Source: Brachybacterium fresconis
GTDB lineage: Bacteria; Actinomycetota; Actinomycetes; Actinomycetales; Dermabacteraceae
DNA: 64,000 nt
Direction: 5' to 3'
Assembly (NCBI RefSeq): GCF_017876515.1
Contig: NZ_JAGIOC010000001.1
Coordinates: forward strand, 124,001-188,000
Shown here: in pieces, positions 47,668-56,723 of the stretch
Numbering within the stretch: the stretch's first letter is position 1
Layout of the letters: each line of letters opens with the position of its first letter
The notes under the pieces: generated by a model
Databases searched by the model: none
The model's input: only the letters and a program-made list of their open reading frames with translations
What the model was told of the DNA's origin: nothing
Position numbers and translations under genes: made by a program

Positions 47668-49173
47668 ATGACCGACACCACGACCCCCCAGATCGCCATC
47701 AACGACATCGGCGGCGCCGACGAACTCATGGCTGCCATCGATGCGACCATCAAGTACTTCAACGATGGCGACATCGTCGAGGGCACTGTGGTGAAGGTCG
47801 ATCACGACGAGGTCCTCCTGGACATCGGCTACAAGACCGAGGGCGTCATCCCCTCGCGCGAGCTGTCCATCAAGCACGACGTCGACCCCGGTGAGGTCGT
47901 CGAGGTCGGCGACGAGATCGAGGCCCTGGTCCTCCAGAAGGAGGACAAGGAAGGCCGTCTGATCCTGTCCAAGAAGCGCGCCCAGTACGAGCGCGCCTGG
48001 GGCTCGATCGAGCAGATCAAGGAAGACGAGGGCGTCGTCACCGGACGCGTCATCGAGGTCGTCAAGGGCGGCCTGATCGTCGACATCGGCCTGCGCGGCT
48101 TCCTGCCCGCCTCCCTCGTCGAGATGCGTCGCGTGCGTGACCTCCAGCCCTACGTCGGCCAGGAGATCGAGGCGAAGATCATCGAGCTCGACAAGAACCG
48201 CAACAACGTGGTCCTGTCGCGCCGCGCCTACCTGGAGGAGACCCAGTCCGCGGTCCGCTCCGACTTCCTGCAGACCCTGCAGAAGGGCCAGGTCCGCGAG
48301 GGCGCCGTGTCCTCCATCGTCAACTTCGGCGCGTTCGTCGATCTCGGCGGTGTCGACGGCCTGGTGCACGTCTCCGAGCTCTCCTGGAAGCACATCGACC
48401 ACCCCTCCGAGGTCGTCGAGGTCGGGCAGAAGGTCAACGTCGAGGTGCTCGACGTGGACATGGACCGCGAGCGCGTCTCCCTGTCGCTGAAGGCGACCCA
48501 GGAGGATCCGTGGCAGCTGTTCGCCCGCACGCACGCCATCGGCGAGGTCGTCCCGGGCAAGGTCACCAAGCTCGTCCCCTTCGGCGCCTTCGTGCGCGTC
48601 GAGGACGGCATCGAGGGCCTGGTGCACATCTCCGAGCTGGCCCAGCGCCACGTGGATCTGCCCGAGCAGGTCGTCACGGTCGACCAGGACGTCTTCGTCA
48701 AGGTCATCGACATCGATCTCGAGCGTCGCCGCATCTCGCTGTCGCTGAAGCAGGCCAATGAGGGCGTGGATCCGGAGGGTGACGACACCACCTTCGACCC
48801 GGCCCTGTACGGCATGGCCGCGGAGTACGACGAGAACGGCGAGTACAAGTACCCCGCCGGCTTCGACCCGGAGACCAACGAGTGGCTCGAGGGCTACGAG
48901 GCCCAGCGCGAGGAGTGGGAAGGCCAGTACGCGGCCGCCTACGAGCGCTGGACCGCCCACAAGGCACAGGTCGCCGAGGCGATCAAGGCCGACGAGGAGT
49001 CCGCGAACGCGCCGGCCGTCGAGTCGTCGTCCTCCTCGTCCTCGTCCTCCTCCTCGACCCCGGCGGCTGCGCCCGCGGCGCAGTCCTCCTACCAGTCGAG
49101 CACCACGGACGAGGGCACCCTGGCCTCCGACGAGGCCCTGGCCGCCCTGCGCGCCAAGCTCACCGGCAACTGA
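47668..49173 (+). CDS. rpsA: 30S ribosomal protein S1
   Basis: 501 residues. Binds mRNA and helps initiation. Four S1 domains of about 70 residues, starting near 32 (GDIVEGTVVKVDHDEV), 118 (GVVTGRVIEVVKGGL), 203 (GQVREGAVSSIVNFGAF) and 288 (IGEVVPGKVTKLVPFGAF). Then an acidic, aromatic stretch (DENGEYKYPAGFDPETNEW) typical of actinobacterial S1, and a low-complexity tail with a run of 11 Ser at about 452-462 followed by Ala/Pro/Ser. ATG at 47668; the preceding bases hold only a weak ribosome site, as may suit a protein that regulates itself. Confidence 0.97.
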   Translation: MTDTTTPQIAINDIGGADELMAAIDATIKYFNDGDIVEGTVVKVDHDEVLLDIGYKTEGVIPSRELSIKHDVDPGEVVEVGDEIEALVLQKEDKEGRLILSKKRAQYERAWGSIEQIKEDEGVVTGRVIEVVKGGLIVDIGLRGFLPASLVEMRRVRDLQPYVGQEIEAKIIELDKNRNNVVLSRRAYLEETQSAVRSDFLQTLQKGQVREGAVSSIVNFGAFVDLGGVDGLVHVSELSWKHIDHPSEVVEVGQKVNVEVLDVDMDRERVSLSLKATQEDPWQLFARTHAIGEVVPGKVTKLVPFGAFVRVEDGIEGLVHISELAQRHVDLPEQVVTVDQDVFVKVIDIDLERRRISLSLKQANEGVDPEGDDTTFDPALYGMAAEYDENGEYKYPAGFDPETNEWLEGYEAQREEWEGQYAAAYERWTAHKAQVAEAIKADEESANAPAVESSSSSSSSSSSTPAAAPAAQSSYQSSTTDEGTLASDEALAALRAKLTGN

Positions 49174-49193
49174 TCGACTGATCCGACCGTCGC

Positions 49194-49232
49194 ACGCAGC
49201 GGCCCGGCCCCGAGGGGGTCGGGCCGCTGCGT
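49194..49232 (+). terminator. Strong hairpin terminator after rpsA
   Basis: ACGCAGCGGCCCG pairs with CGGGCCGCTGCGT, extended by CCCC/GGGG across a short loop, followed by CGTT. Located 20 bases after the rpsA stop. Confidence 0.85.
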
Positions 49233-49317
49233 CGTTCCCGGGTCGGACTCCGGGAACGTCCTCGACGCGCCCCGAACGTCCCTGCATCCGAGGGCTCTCG
49301 CAGGGCACACTGGTGCC

Positions 49318-50148
49318 ATGACCACCGCGCTCGATGACCATCCGATCCATTCCTGGCTCACCGACATGGACGGGGTGCTCGTCCACGAGCAGTCCGCCCT
49401 GCCCGGGGCGGCCGACTTCATCGCGGCGCTGCAGCGCTTCGGGCGGCCCTTCCTGGTGCTCACCAACAACTCCATCTTCACGCCCCGGGACCTGCGTGCC
49501 CGCCTGTCCCGCAGCGGCTTCGACATCCCCGAGGAGTCGATCTGGACCAGCGCCCTGGCCACCGCCCGCTTCCTCGCCGAGCAGGCCCCCGGCTCCGCCG
49601 CCTATGTGATCGGTGAGGCCGGTCTCACCAGTGCGATGCACGAGGAGGGGTTCATCCTCGCCGACAGCGACGTCGAGTTCGTGGTGCTGGGGGAGACCCG
49701 CACCTATTCGTTCGAGTCGATCAGCCGTGCCATCCGCCTGATCACGAACGGGGCGAAGTTCATCGCCACCAACCCGGACGTCACCGGACCCAGCGCGGAG
49801 GGGCCGCTGCCGGCCACGGGCTCCGTCGCCGCCATGATCACGGCGGCCACGGGCATCCACCCGTACTACATCGGCAAGCCGAACCCGCTCATGATGCGCA
49901 CCGCGCTGAACCGCATCGGTGCCCACTCCGAGACCTCTGTGATGATCGGGGATCGGATGGACACCGACGTGAAGTCGGGTCTCGAGGCGGGCATGCGGTC
50001 CGTGCTGGTGCTCACGGGCTCCACCAGCGAGGACGAGATCGCGCAGTACCCCTACCGTCCCACCGCCGTTCTGGACGGCATCGCCGACGTCGTCCCGCTC
50101 GTCGAGGCGCTCACCCCGCTGGAGTCCGTCGAGCTCGACGAGGACTGA
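49318..50148 (+). CDS. HAD-superfamily phosphatase, class IIA (NagD-like)
   Basis: 276 residues. Soluble phosphatase; substrates in this class are small sugar or nucleotide phosphates. Motif I is WLTDMDGVLVHE (catalytic Asp pair), motif II LVLTNNS, the class IIA cap lies between, and motifs III/IV are IGKPNPLMM and MIGDRMDTDVKSGLEAG. ATG at 49318 has no strong ribosome site. Single gene between the rpsA terminator and a secreted-protein gene. Confidence 0.93.
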   Translation: MTTALDDHPIHSWLTDMDGVLVHEQSALPGAADFIAALQRFGRPFLVLTNNSIFTPRDLRARLSRSGFDIPEESIWTSALATARFLAEQAPGSAAYVIGEAGLTSAMHEEGFILADSDVEFVVLGETRTYSFESISRAIRLITNGAKFIATNPDVTGPSAEGPLPATGSVAAMITAATGIHPYYIGKPNPLMMRTALNRIGAHSETSVMIGDRMDTDVKSGLEAGMRSVLVLTGSTSEDEIAQYPYRPTAVLDGIADVVPLVEALTPLESVELDED

Positions 50149-50246
50149 GCGCGGGCGCCCCCGTCCGGCCGCGCCGCCGACGGCGGACTCCCGCCACCGT
50201 GCGTGATGACGATGTGCAGGCCCCGTGGACGTCCCGGCGAGGGTGC

Positions 50247-50275
50247 TTGACCCGTCCGCCCCGCTCTGGAAAGGT
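50247..50275 (+). promoter_or_regulatory. Candidate promoter of the secreted-protein gene
   Basis: TTGACC (50247-50252), 17 bases, then AAAGGT (50270-50275). Good -35, weak -10. The remaining spacer 50149-50408 shows no gene. Confidence 0.4.
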
Positions 50276-50408
50276 CATGCCTGACCCGAGAACCGGTCAA
50301 GGAACGGTCAAGTCGTGTCGAGCGCAAGCTCGTCGACGTCGACCGTTCCGCCCGGCGGGTCCCCGGGACGCCAAGGGGCGCCCCGGCCGCAGAGCGAAGG
50401 AGACGACG

Positions 50409-51209
50409 ATGACTCGCCGACATCCGATCAGGGCCGTGGCCGCGCTGGGACTGTCCGCCCCGCTGGTGATGGGACTGACCCTCGCCGGGGGAACCCTCGC
50501 CTCCGCCGACCCGGCTCCGCGGCCCGCCGCCGAAGCGTCCCGGGAGGCACCCCACGAGGCATCCGGCGAGGCCGACCACCGCACCGACGCCCCGACGGAC
50601 GTGTTCACCACGGGCCCGGAGGTCTTCACGCCGCAGCAGCGGGCCGATGGGGACACCTCCGTGTCCGCGGCCGTCCTCGGCGAGCGGCTCGGGGACCGCG
50701 CCGGCGATCCGGGGGCAGAGGATCGGGCCGACTGCGCCGGGGGCCTCGATCTGAACGACGCGGCCACCGCGGTGCCCTGCACGGTGACCGGCGCCGACGG
50801 CGCGGAGGAGACCTTCTATGCCTATATGGCTCCCGCTGCCGTCGCGGACACCGACTACGCCCTCTACTTCTCCCAGGGCGCCCCGCTGTCGACCGAGGCT
50901 GCGACGGCCCTGAACGACGGCCTGAACGGCACCGGTGCCTACCCGGTCTTCGACGAGACCGACCCCGACACTCCGCGGGTGCTGGACCGGACGCTCGCCG
51001 CCGAGCGGGCGAACTACGTGCTGGACGGCGTCGGCCGGGACGACCTGGTCGTCGAGTCCGTCGCGGCGGAGGTCGATCTCCGCGAGGCCGAGCCGGTCTC
51101 GGGCACGGCGGTGGAGACGGCATCCGGCCGCTCCGTGGAGGTGACCCTGCTGCCGATCCCCACCGACGGGGAGGCTCCGGGGATGCTGGTGAGCATCGAG
51201 GGCCCGTGA
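50409..51209 (+). CDS. Secreted protein of unknown function with a two-cysteine motif
   Basis: 266 residues. N-terminal Sec signal: RRHPIR, hydrophobic core about 9-30, and likely cleavage after ASA near 33. An acidic, low-complexity linker follows. The core has two cysteines in DCAGGLDLNDAATAVPCTVTG, spaced about 16 residues and followed by a hydrophobic strand, which resembles the DUF4333-like pattern of secreted actinobacterial proteins. No enzyme motif is visible. ATG at 50409 with GAAGGAG 8 bases upstream; the frame runs open before it but carries the promoter. Confidence is for existence, not for function. Confidence 0.82.
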   Translation: MTRRHPIRAVAALGLSAPLVMGLTLAGGTLASADPAPRPAAEASREAPHEASGEADHRTDAPTDVFTTGPEVFTPQQRADGDTSVSAAVLGERLGDRAGDPGAEDRADCAGGLDLNDAATAVPCTVTGADGAEETFYAYMAPAAVADTDYALYFSQGAPLSTEAATALNDGLNGTGAYPVFDETDPDTPRVLDRTLAAERANYVLDGVGRDDLVVESVAAEVDLREAEPVSGTAVETASGRSVEVTLLPIPTDGEAPGMLVSIEGP

Positions 51210-51326
51210 GCCGTCCGTCGTGAGCTCCGCCCGGCGTCGCGCCGTCGCCCGGGCGGGGCGCCGAGGCGGCGCACGCCCGGCGGACGACGACTCCTCTCCT
51301 CAGCGCCGCATGAGAGGATCGGGGCC

Positions 51327-52577
51327 ATGTTGCGCTGGCTCACGGCCGGGGAGTCCCACGGCCCGTCCCTCATCTCCCTGCTCGACGGCGTCCCCGCCGG
51401 TGTCGAGCTGACCAGTGACGATCTGAAGGCGGCCCTGGCGCGTCGCCGGCTCGGACACGGCCGCGGCAGCCGCCAGAAGTTCGAGCAGGATGTCCTGCGG
51501 ATCCACGGCGGCCTCCGTCACGGGCGCACCCTCGGCTCCCCGCTGGCGATCGAGATCGCCAACTCGGAATGGCCGAAGTGGGAGAAGGTCATGAGCGCCG
51601 ATCCGGTGCCGCGGGAGGACCTCGTGGTCGACGCCGGCACCGGGGACGAGCGCGAGATCGCCCGCAACCGGGCCCTGACCCGGCCGCGCCCCGGCCACGC
51701 CGACCTCTCCGGCATGCTCAAGTACGGCTTCGACGAGGCCCGTCCGATCCTCGAGCGCGCCAGCGCCCGGGAGACCGCGGCCCGCGTGGTCGCCGGCCGC
51801 GTCGCGAGCGCGATCCTCGAGCAGACCGCCGGGATCCGACTGGTCTCCCACACCCTCGCCGTCGGCACCGTCCGCGTTCCCGAGGACGCCCCCCTGCCGA
51901 CGCCGGACGACGACGCCGCGCTGGACGCCGACCCGCTGCGCTGCTTCGATCCCGGGACCTCGGAGGCGATGGTCGCCGAGGTCGACGCGGCGAAGGCCGA
52001 CGGAGACACCCTCGGCGGCGTCGTCGAGGTCCTCGCCTACGGCGTCCCCGTGGGGCTGGGATCCCACACCCAATGGGATCGCAAGCTCGACGGCCGCCTC
52101 GCCCAGGCCGTCATGTCCATCCAGGCCATGAAGGGCGTCGAGATCGGGGACGGCTTCGCCACCGCCGCCCGCCGCGGCTCCGCCGCGCACGACGAGATCC
52201 TCGCCGCCGGGGACGAGGGCGGCACCACGGCGACCCCGCGCGCCACCAACCGCGCCGGCGGCCTCGAGGGCGGCATGAGCAACGGCCAGGTGATCCGCGT
52301 GCGCGGCGCCCTGAAGCCGATCTCGACCGTGCCGCGCGCCCTGCGCACGATCGACGTCGCCTCCGGCGAGCAGACGACCGCGAACCATCAGCGCTCCGAC
52401 ACGTGCGCCGTCGCCCCCGCTGCCGTCATCGCGGAGGCCGTGGTCGCCCTCGCCCTGGTGGACGCCCTGCTCGAGAAGACCGGCGGCGACAGCGTCGAGG
52501 AGATCCGCGCGCACCTCGAGGGCACCGTCTCGCTGCAGTCGAGGATCGTGGGCGGCCGCGCGGGCGGGGCCTCGTGA
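51327..52577 (+). CDS. aroC: Chorismate synthase
   Basis: 416 residues. Last shikimate step, EPSP to chorismate with reduced FMN. Signatures: [46 protein letters not shown] and [19 protein letters not shown] at 51327 stands 7 bases after GAGGAT, so it may be leaderless. GTGA overlap with aroK. Confidence 0.98.
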   Translation: MLRWLTAGESHGPSLISLLDGVPAGVELTSDDLKAALARRRLGHGRGSRQKFEQDVLRIHGGLRHGRTLGSPLAIEIANSEWPKWEKVMSADPVPREDLVVDAGTGDEREIARNRALTRPRPGHADLSGMLKYGFDEARPILERASARETAARVVAGRVASAILEQTAGIRLVSHTLAVGTVRVPEDAPLPTPDDDAALDADPLRCFDPGTSEAMVAEVDAAKADGDTLGGVVEVLAYGVPVGLGSHTQWDRKLDGRLAQAVMSIQAMKGVEIGDGFATAARRGSAAHDEILAAGDEGGTTATPRATNRAGGLEGGMSNGQVIRVRGALKPISTVPRALRTIDVASGEQTTANHQRSDTCAVAPAAVIAEAVVALALVDALLEKTGGDSVEEIRAHLEGTVSLQSRIVGGRAGGAS

Positions 52578-53128
52578 CGGGACCCGCCGTCATCCTGCTC
52601 GGCGCGATGGGCGCGGGCAAGACCAGCGTCGGCCGGGAGCTCGCCGCCCGGTTGGACCTGCCCTTCGACGACCTCGACGCGATGATCGTCGCCGAGGCCG
52701 GACGTCCCATCCCGGACATCTTCGCGCACGATGGCGAGGACGGCTTCCGTCGGCTCGAGGCGGCGGTGCTCGAACGGGCCCTGAGCGCATCCCGGGGCAC
52801 CCGCGGCGTGCTCTCCCTCGGCGGCGGAGCCGTCATGGCCCCGGAGTCCCGGGAGCGCCTGCGGGGCGGGCCCATCGTGCTGCTCGAGGTCGAGGAGCAG
52901 GTGGCGGCCGTGCGGCTCGGCCGTGGCCACGGACGCCCGATGCTCGCCGGGGGAGAGGACCCCATGATCCGCTGGCGCGAGCTCGCCGCCGAGCGCGGCC
53001 CCGTCTACCGGGAGCTGGCTCGATGGCGCATCGACGCCGGACGCGGGACCGCCCCGGCGGTCGCGCGCGCCATCACCGACATGATGGGCCAGGACCTGCT
53101 GTCCGGCCCCGAGGAGAAGAACGCATGA
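52574..53128 (+). CDS. aroK: Shikimate kinase
   Basis: 184 residues. Phosphorylates shikimate. Walker A is [11 protein letters not shown] (about 10-20), DDLD for the substrate, LSLGGGAV, and the lid Arg in [12 protein letters not shown] at 52574 overlaps the aroC stop; ATGA overlap with aroB. Confidence 0.96.
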   Translation: MTGPAVILLGAMGAGKTSVGRELAARLDLPFDDLDAMIVAEAGRPIPDIFAHDGEDGFRRLEAAVLERALSASRGTRGVLSLGGGAVMAPESRERLRGGPIVLLEVEEQVAAVRLGRGHGRPMLAGGEDPMIRWRELAAERGPVYRELARWRIDAGRGTAPAVARAITDMMGQDLLSGPEEKNA

Positions 53129-54207
53129 GCACGACCGTGATCCCCGTGACCACCCCGACCGGCGGCTACGACGTCCGCGTGGGCCGGGGAGTCCTCGCCG
53201 ACGTCCCGGGCCTGGTCCCGCAGCGGACCCGGCGCGTGGTGATCGTCCACCAGCCGAGCCTGCGCGAGGTCGCCGAGGAGGTCCGCGCCGCGATCGCGGA
53301 GACCGGACGGGACGCCTTCGCCGCCGAGGTGCCCGACGGGGAGGAGGCCAAGACCGCGCAGGTCGCCGGCTTCCTCTGGGGCGTGTGCGGGCAGGCCGAG
53401 ATCGGACGCCAGGACCTCGTCATCGGCCTCGGCGGCGGGGCCGCCACCGACCTGGCCGGCTTCGTCGCCGCCTCCTGGCTGCGCGGCGTGGACGTGCTGC
53501 AGATCCCCACCACCGTGGCCGCCATGGTCGACGCCGCCGTCGGCGGGAAGACCGGGATCAACACGGCCGAGGGCAAGAACCTCGTCGGCGCCTTCCATCC
53601 GCCGCTGGCGGTGATCGCCGACCTCGACGTGCTCGCCGGGCTCGGGGCGCACGACGTCGCCGCCGGTCTCGCCGAGGTCGTCAAGGGAGGGTTCATCGCC
53701 GACCCCCGCATCCTCGAGATCATCGAGGAGGACCCGGCCGCGGTGCTCGACGTCGGAACCGATGCCTTCCGCGAGGTCGTCGAGCGCAAGATCCGGATCA
53801 AGGCGGAGATCGTCTCCGCGGACCTGACCGAGCAGGGTGAGCGCGAGATCCTCAACTACGGGCACACGCTCGCCCACGCTATCGAGCGCAACGAGCGCTA
53901 CCAGTGGCGTCACGGCGCCGCGGTGTCCGTCGGCATGATGTTCGCCGCGGAGCTCTCGCACCTGGCCGGCAAGCTCTCGGAGGCCGAGGTGGACCGGCAC
54001 CGCCAGGTCCTCACCTCGCTGGGGCTGCCCACCACGTACCGCGACCGGCAGTGGCCCAAGCTCGAGGACGCCATGAAGCGTGACAAGAAGACCCGCGCTG
54101 GCCTGCTGCGGTTCGTGGTGCTGGACCGGATCGGATCCGTCTCCCGCCTCGAGGGGCCCGACCCCGCGCTGCTGCTGTCCGCCTACGCCGCCATCACGGC
54201 AGACTGA
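53125..54207 (+). CDS. aroB: 3-dehydroquinate synthase
   Basis: 360 residues. Makes 3-dehydroquinate from DAHP using NAD and a divalent metal. Motifs present: GLGGGAATDLAGFVAA, QIPTTVAAMVDAAVGGKTG, and metal ligands including ILNYGHTLAHAIE. Coupled to aroK (ATGA); the aroD gene starts 10 bases later. Confidence 0.97.
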   Translation: MSTTVIPVTTPTGGYDVRVGRGVLADVPGLVPQRTRRVVIVHQPSLREVAEEVRAAIAETGRDAFAAEVPDGEEAKTAQVAGFLWGVCGQAEIGRQDLVIGLGGGAATDLAGFVAASWLRGVDVLQIPTTVAAMVDAAVGGKTGINTAEGKNLVGAFHPPLAVIADLDVLAGLGAHDVAAGLAEVVKGGFIADPRILEIIEEDPAAVLDVGTDAFREVVERKIRIKAEIVSADLTEQGEREILNYGHTLAHAIERNERYQWRHGAAVSVGMMFAAELSHLAGKLSEAEVDRHRQVLTSLGLPTTYRDRQWPKLEDAMKRDKKTRAGLLRFVVLDRIGSVSRLEGPDPALLLSAYAAITAD

Positions 54208-54217
54208 GGAGGAGACC

Positions 54218-55021
54218 GTGAACGACATCGCTGCGAGGACCGCGACGGTCCGAGGCATCGAGCTGGGCCGCGCCCGGCCCGAGATCATCGTGCCGCTGGT
54301 CGGCGACGACCACGAGGCGCTGCTGGCCCAGGCCGACGCCGCGGTCGCGACCCCGGCGCGGATCCTCGAGTGGCGGATCGACCGCTTCCGCCCGGACCTC
54401 GAGGACGCCGAGGAGCACCGGGAGTCCGTGCTGTCCTCGCTGTCTCCTCTGCGGGCCGCGCTCGGGCCGGACAAGGCCCTGCTGGCCACGTACCGCACGG
54501 CCGCGGAGGGCGGGGGCCGACAGCCCCGCGACACCGACCTCGCCATCCTGCTGGAGGCCCTCATGGGCTCGCGACGGGCCGGGACGCAGTCCCAGGTCGA
54601 CCTGATCGACGTGGAGACCTCCCGATCCCCGGAGATGGTCTCGCGGGTGATCGCGACCGCGCACCGCAACGGCGTGGTCATCATCGGCTCCCATCACGAC
54701 CTCGAGGGGACCGGGGACGAGGACGAGCTCATCGAGCGGATGCGCGCCCAGCGCGCTCTCGGCGCCGACGTCCCCAAGATCGCCGTCACCCCGCACAGCG
54801 CGCGCGACGTGCTGACCCTGCTGTCGGCGAGCCTCACGGTCGCCGCCGAGGGGCAGGGACCGCACATCGCGATCGCCATGGGGTCGCTCGGCGTGGTCAG
54901 CCGCGTCTCGGCGGAGACCTTCGGCAGCGCCGCGACCTTCGCGTCCGTCGGGCGCGGCTCCGCCCCCGGCCAGCTCGAGGCCGACGACGTTGCCCTGATG
55001 CTGGAGCGCCTGCGCCCCTGA
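54218..55021 (+). CDS. aroD: 3-dehydroquinate dehydratase, type I
   Basis: 267 residues. Dehydrates 3-dehydroquinate to 3-dehydroshikimate. It has the type I (Schiff base) fold and residues: Glu51-Trp-Arg53 (ILEWRIDRF), catalytic His160 (GSHHDLEGT), Schiff-base Lys187 (VPKIAVTP) and the C-terminal Arg in LGVVSRV. Mycobacteria and many other actinobacteria use the unrelated small type II enzyme (AroQ) here. GTG at 54218 after GAGGAGGAG. Its stop is 4 bases from that of the convergent TRIC gene. Confidence 0.95.
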   Translation: MNDIAARTATVRGIELGRARPEIIVPLVGDDHEALLAQADAAVATPARILEWRIDRFRPDLEDAEEHRESVLSSLSPLRAALGPDKALLATYRTAAEGGGRQPRDTDLAILLEALMGSRRAGTQSQVDLIDVETSRSPEMVSRVIATAHRNGVVIIGSHHDLEGTGDEDELIERMRAQRALGADVPKIAVTPHSARDVLTLLSASLTVAAEGQGPHIAIAMGSLGVVSRVSAETFGSAATFASVGRGSAPGQLEADDVALMLERLRP

Positions 55022-55025
55022 CGTC

Positions 55026-55964
55026 TCAGCGCGCTCGGGAGCCCTCCGGTCCGGGATCGTCAGGGGGCTCCTCGTCCGTGCTGCCCGTGCTCTCCGTGCT
55101 CTCCGTGCTGCCCGTCTGCGGGAACTCGACGTCCTCGCCGTCGTGCTCGGCGAAGGTGCGCTCGGCGTACTCGCCGGCGTCGACGTCCAGGAAGCCGATG
55201 TCGTCGGCCAGGTCGTCCACCGTGGCATCGACCACGGGGATCGCGCCGGTCTCGTGCGCCACCCGCTCCCGCTCGGAACGTCGGGTGCGGCGCACCAGCG
55301 CCTTCAGCTGGGAGGCGGACATCGTCACCTGCCACTCGCTGTGCGCGGGCAGCGACCAGCGGCGCCAGGCCGCGAGCCCCGCCAGCAGGGCCCCGATCCC
55401 GACGGCCACCAGGACGTACGGGGAGGGGATCCCGAGTGCGACGACCCCCCAGGTGCCGACGGCCGTGACCAGCGCGCCGGTCGCATAGAGGGGGCCGCCG
55501 CCGAAGATCGCGGGGACGCGCCCCACCAGCACATCGCGGATCACCCCGCCGCCCACGGCGCTGACGACGCCCAGCAGGATCGCCGGCAGCGGATCCAGGC
55601 CGTAGCCGATCGACTTCGCCGTGCCGGTCGCCGCCCACAGCGCCATCGCGGCGATGTCCAGCACGGAGACCAGGTGCCGCCACCACGCCCCCTCGGCCGT
55701 GATCAGATAGGCGAACAGCGATCCGCCCAGCGCGCAGGCCAGGTACCAGCCGCCGTCGAAGGCCGCCGGGGTGCCGTAGTCGAGGATCAGATCACGCACC
55801 AGGCCCCCGCCCAGGCCCGCGACGATCCCGATGAATGCGAAGCCGACGGCGTCGAAGTTCAGCCGAGCCGCCAGCGCCCCGGCGGCCACACCCATGACGG
55901 CCACGCCGATCAGGTCCAGCACGCGCAGCAGGTCGTTGGTCACGAGCAGTTCGAGGGGGTCCAC
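55026..55964 (-). CDS. TRIC / UPF0126-family membrane channel (trimeric intracellular cation channel)
   Basis: 312 residues. Two UPF0126 repeats of three to four helices each, recognisable by GFAFIGIVAGLGGGLVRDLIL (first) and LLGVVSAVGGGVIRDVLVG (second); both hold the GG-x-x-RD signature. The family includes prokaryotic TRIC channels; some members are reported as glycine transporters. A soluble acidic C-terminal tail of about 95 residues ends in a Ser-Thr-Glu repeat (STEST). The start is uncertain: GTG at 55964, or ATG at 56000 (12 codons longer). The open frame further upstream overlaps coaE and uvrB and is not real. Confidence 0.9.
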   Translation of the reverse strand: MDPLELLVTNDLLRVLDLIGVAVMGVAAGALAARLNFDAVGFAFIGIVAGLGGGLVRDLILDYGTPAAFDGGWYLACALGGSLFAYLITAEGAWWRHLVSVLDIAAMALWAATGTAKSIGYGLDPLPAILLGVVSAVGGGVIRDVLVGRVPAIFGGGPLYATGALVTAVGTWGVVALGIPSPYVLVAVGIGALLAGLAAWRRWSLPAHSEWQVTMSASQLKALVRRTRRSERERVAHETGAIPVVDATVDDLADDIGFLDVDAGEYAERTFAEHDGEDVEFPQTGSTESTESTGSTDEEPPDDPGPEGSRAR

Positions 55965-56009
55965 GGATTCGACGGTAGTCCTCCGGCCGCCCCGGGGCAT
56001 GCCTCCCCG

Positions 56010-56015
56010 TACGAT
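56010..56015 (+). promoter_or_regulatory. -10 element (TACGAT) of a leaderless coaE transcript
   Basis: TACGAT ends 6 bases before the coaE ATG at 56022, so the mRNA probably starts at the start codon. Confidence 0.5.
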
Positions 56016-56021
56016 CGGAGC

Positions 56022-56672
56022 ATGACACCGGCCACCTCCGCATCCCTGACGCGTCTCGGCCTGACCGGCGGCATCGGATCCGGGAAGTCCACGGTCGCGG
56101 CGCTCTGGCGGGCGGCGGGCCACCGGGTGATCGACCTGGATGCCTATTCCCGCGCGGTCCTCGACGTGCCGGGCGAGGGGGTCGAGGAGGCCGTGGCCCG
56201 TTTCGGCGAGGGACTGCGCACCCCGGCAGGCACCATCGATCGTGCCGCCCTGGCGTCGATCGTCTTCGCCGACCCGGCGGCGCGCGCCGATCTGGAGGAG
56301 ATCGTGCTGGGCCGCGTGGATCGCGCGGTCGGCGCCGAGGAGCGCCAGGCGGCCGATGCGGGCGAGCTCTTCGTGATCCACGACAGCCCGCTGCTGCTGG
56401 AGAAGCATCAGGAGGCCGGCTACCGGGCGGTCGTCGCCGTGCTCGCCCGGCGCGAGGACCGCATCGAGCGAGTGATGCGGGACCGCGGCAAGGACCGCGC
56501 CTATGTCGTCTCGATCATGGCCGCCCAGGTCACCGACCTGGATCGGATCCGGCGCGCGGATCGCCTGGTGCTGAACACCTCCGGGCGCGACGTCCTGGCC
56601 GATCGCGCCGAGCACGCCCTGGCCGTCGTCACGGCCGGGCTCGGGGATCTCGCGGATTCCGCCGTGCGCTGA
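56022..56672 (+). CDS. coaE: Dephospho-CoA kinase
   Basis: 216 residues. Last step of CoA synthesis. Walker A GGIGSGKST (about 14-22), DLDAYSRAVL for the substrate, HDSPLLLE, and the lid region VMRDRGKDR. A single domain without the UPF0157 fusion seen in some actinobacteria. In many relatives it directly follows rpsA; here 7 kb separate them. uvrB starts 51 bases downstream. Confidence 0.97.
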   Translation: MTPATSASLTRLGLTGGIGSGKSTVAALWRAAGHRVIDLDAYSRAVLDVPGEGVEEAVARFGEGLRTPAGTIDRAALASIVFADPAARADLEEIVLGRVDRAVGAEERQAADAGELFVIHDSPLLLEKHQEAGYRAVVAVLARREDRIERVMRDRGKDRAYVVSIMAAQVTDLDRIRRADRLVLNTSGRDVLADRAEHALAVVTAGLGDLADSAVR

Positions 56673-56711
56673 CCGTGCGGCCCGACCGTGTCGCCCGTCG
56701 GCCCCGGGTCG

Positions 56712-56717
56712 TAGGCT
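56712..56717 (+). promoter_or_regulatory. -10 element (TAGGCT) of a leaderless uvrB transcript
   Basis: TAGGCT ends 6 bases before the uvrB ATG at 56724, the spacing expected for a leaderless message. No LexA box is recognised nearby. Confidence 0.5.
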
Positions 56718-56723
56718 CGTCCC

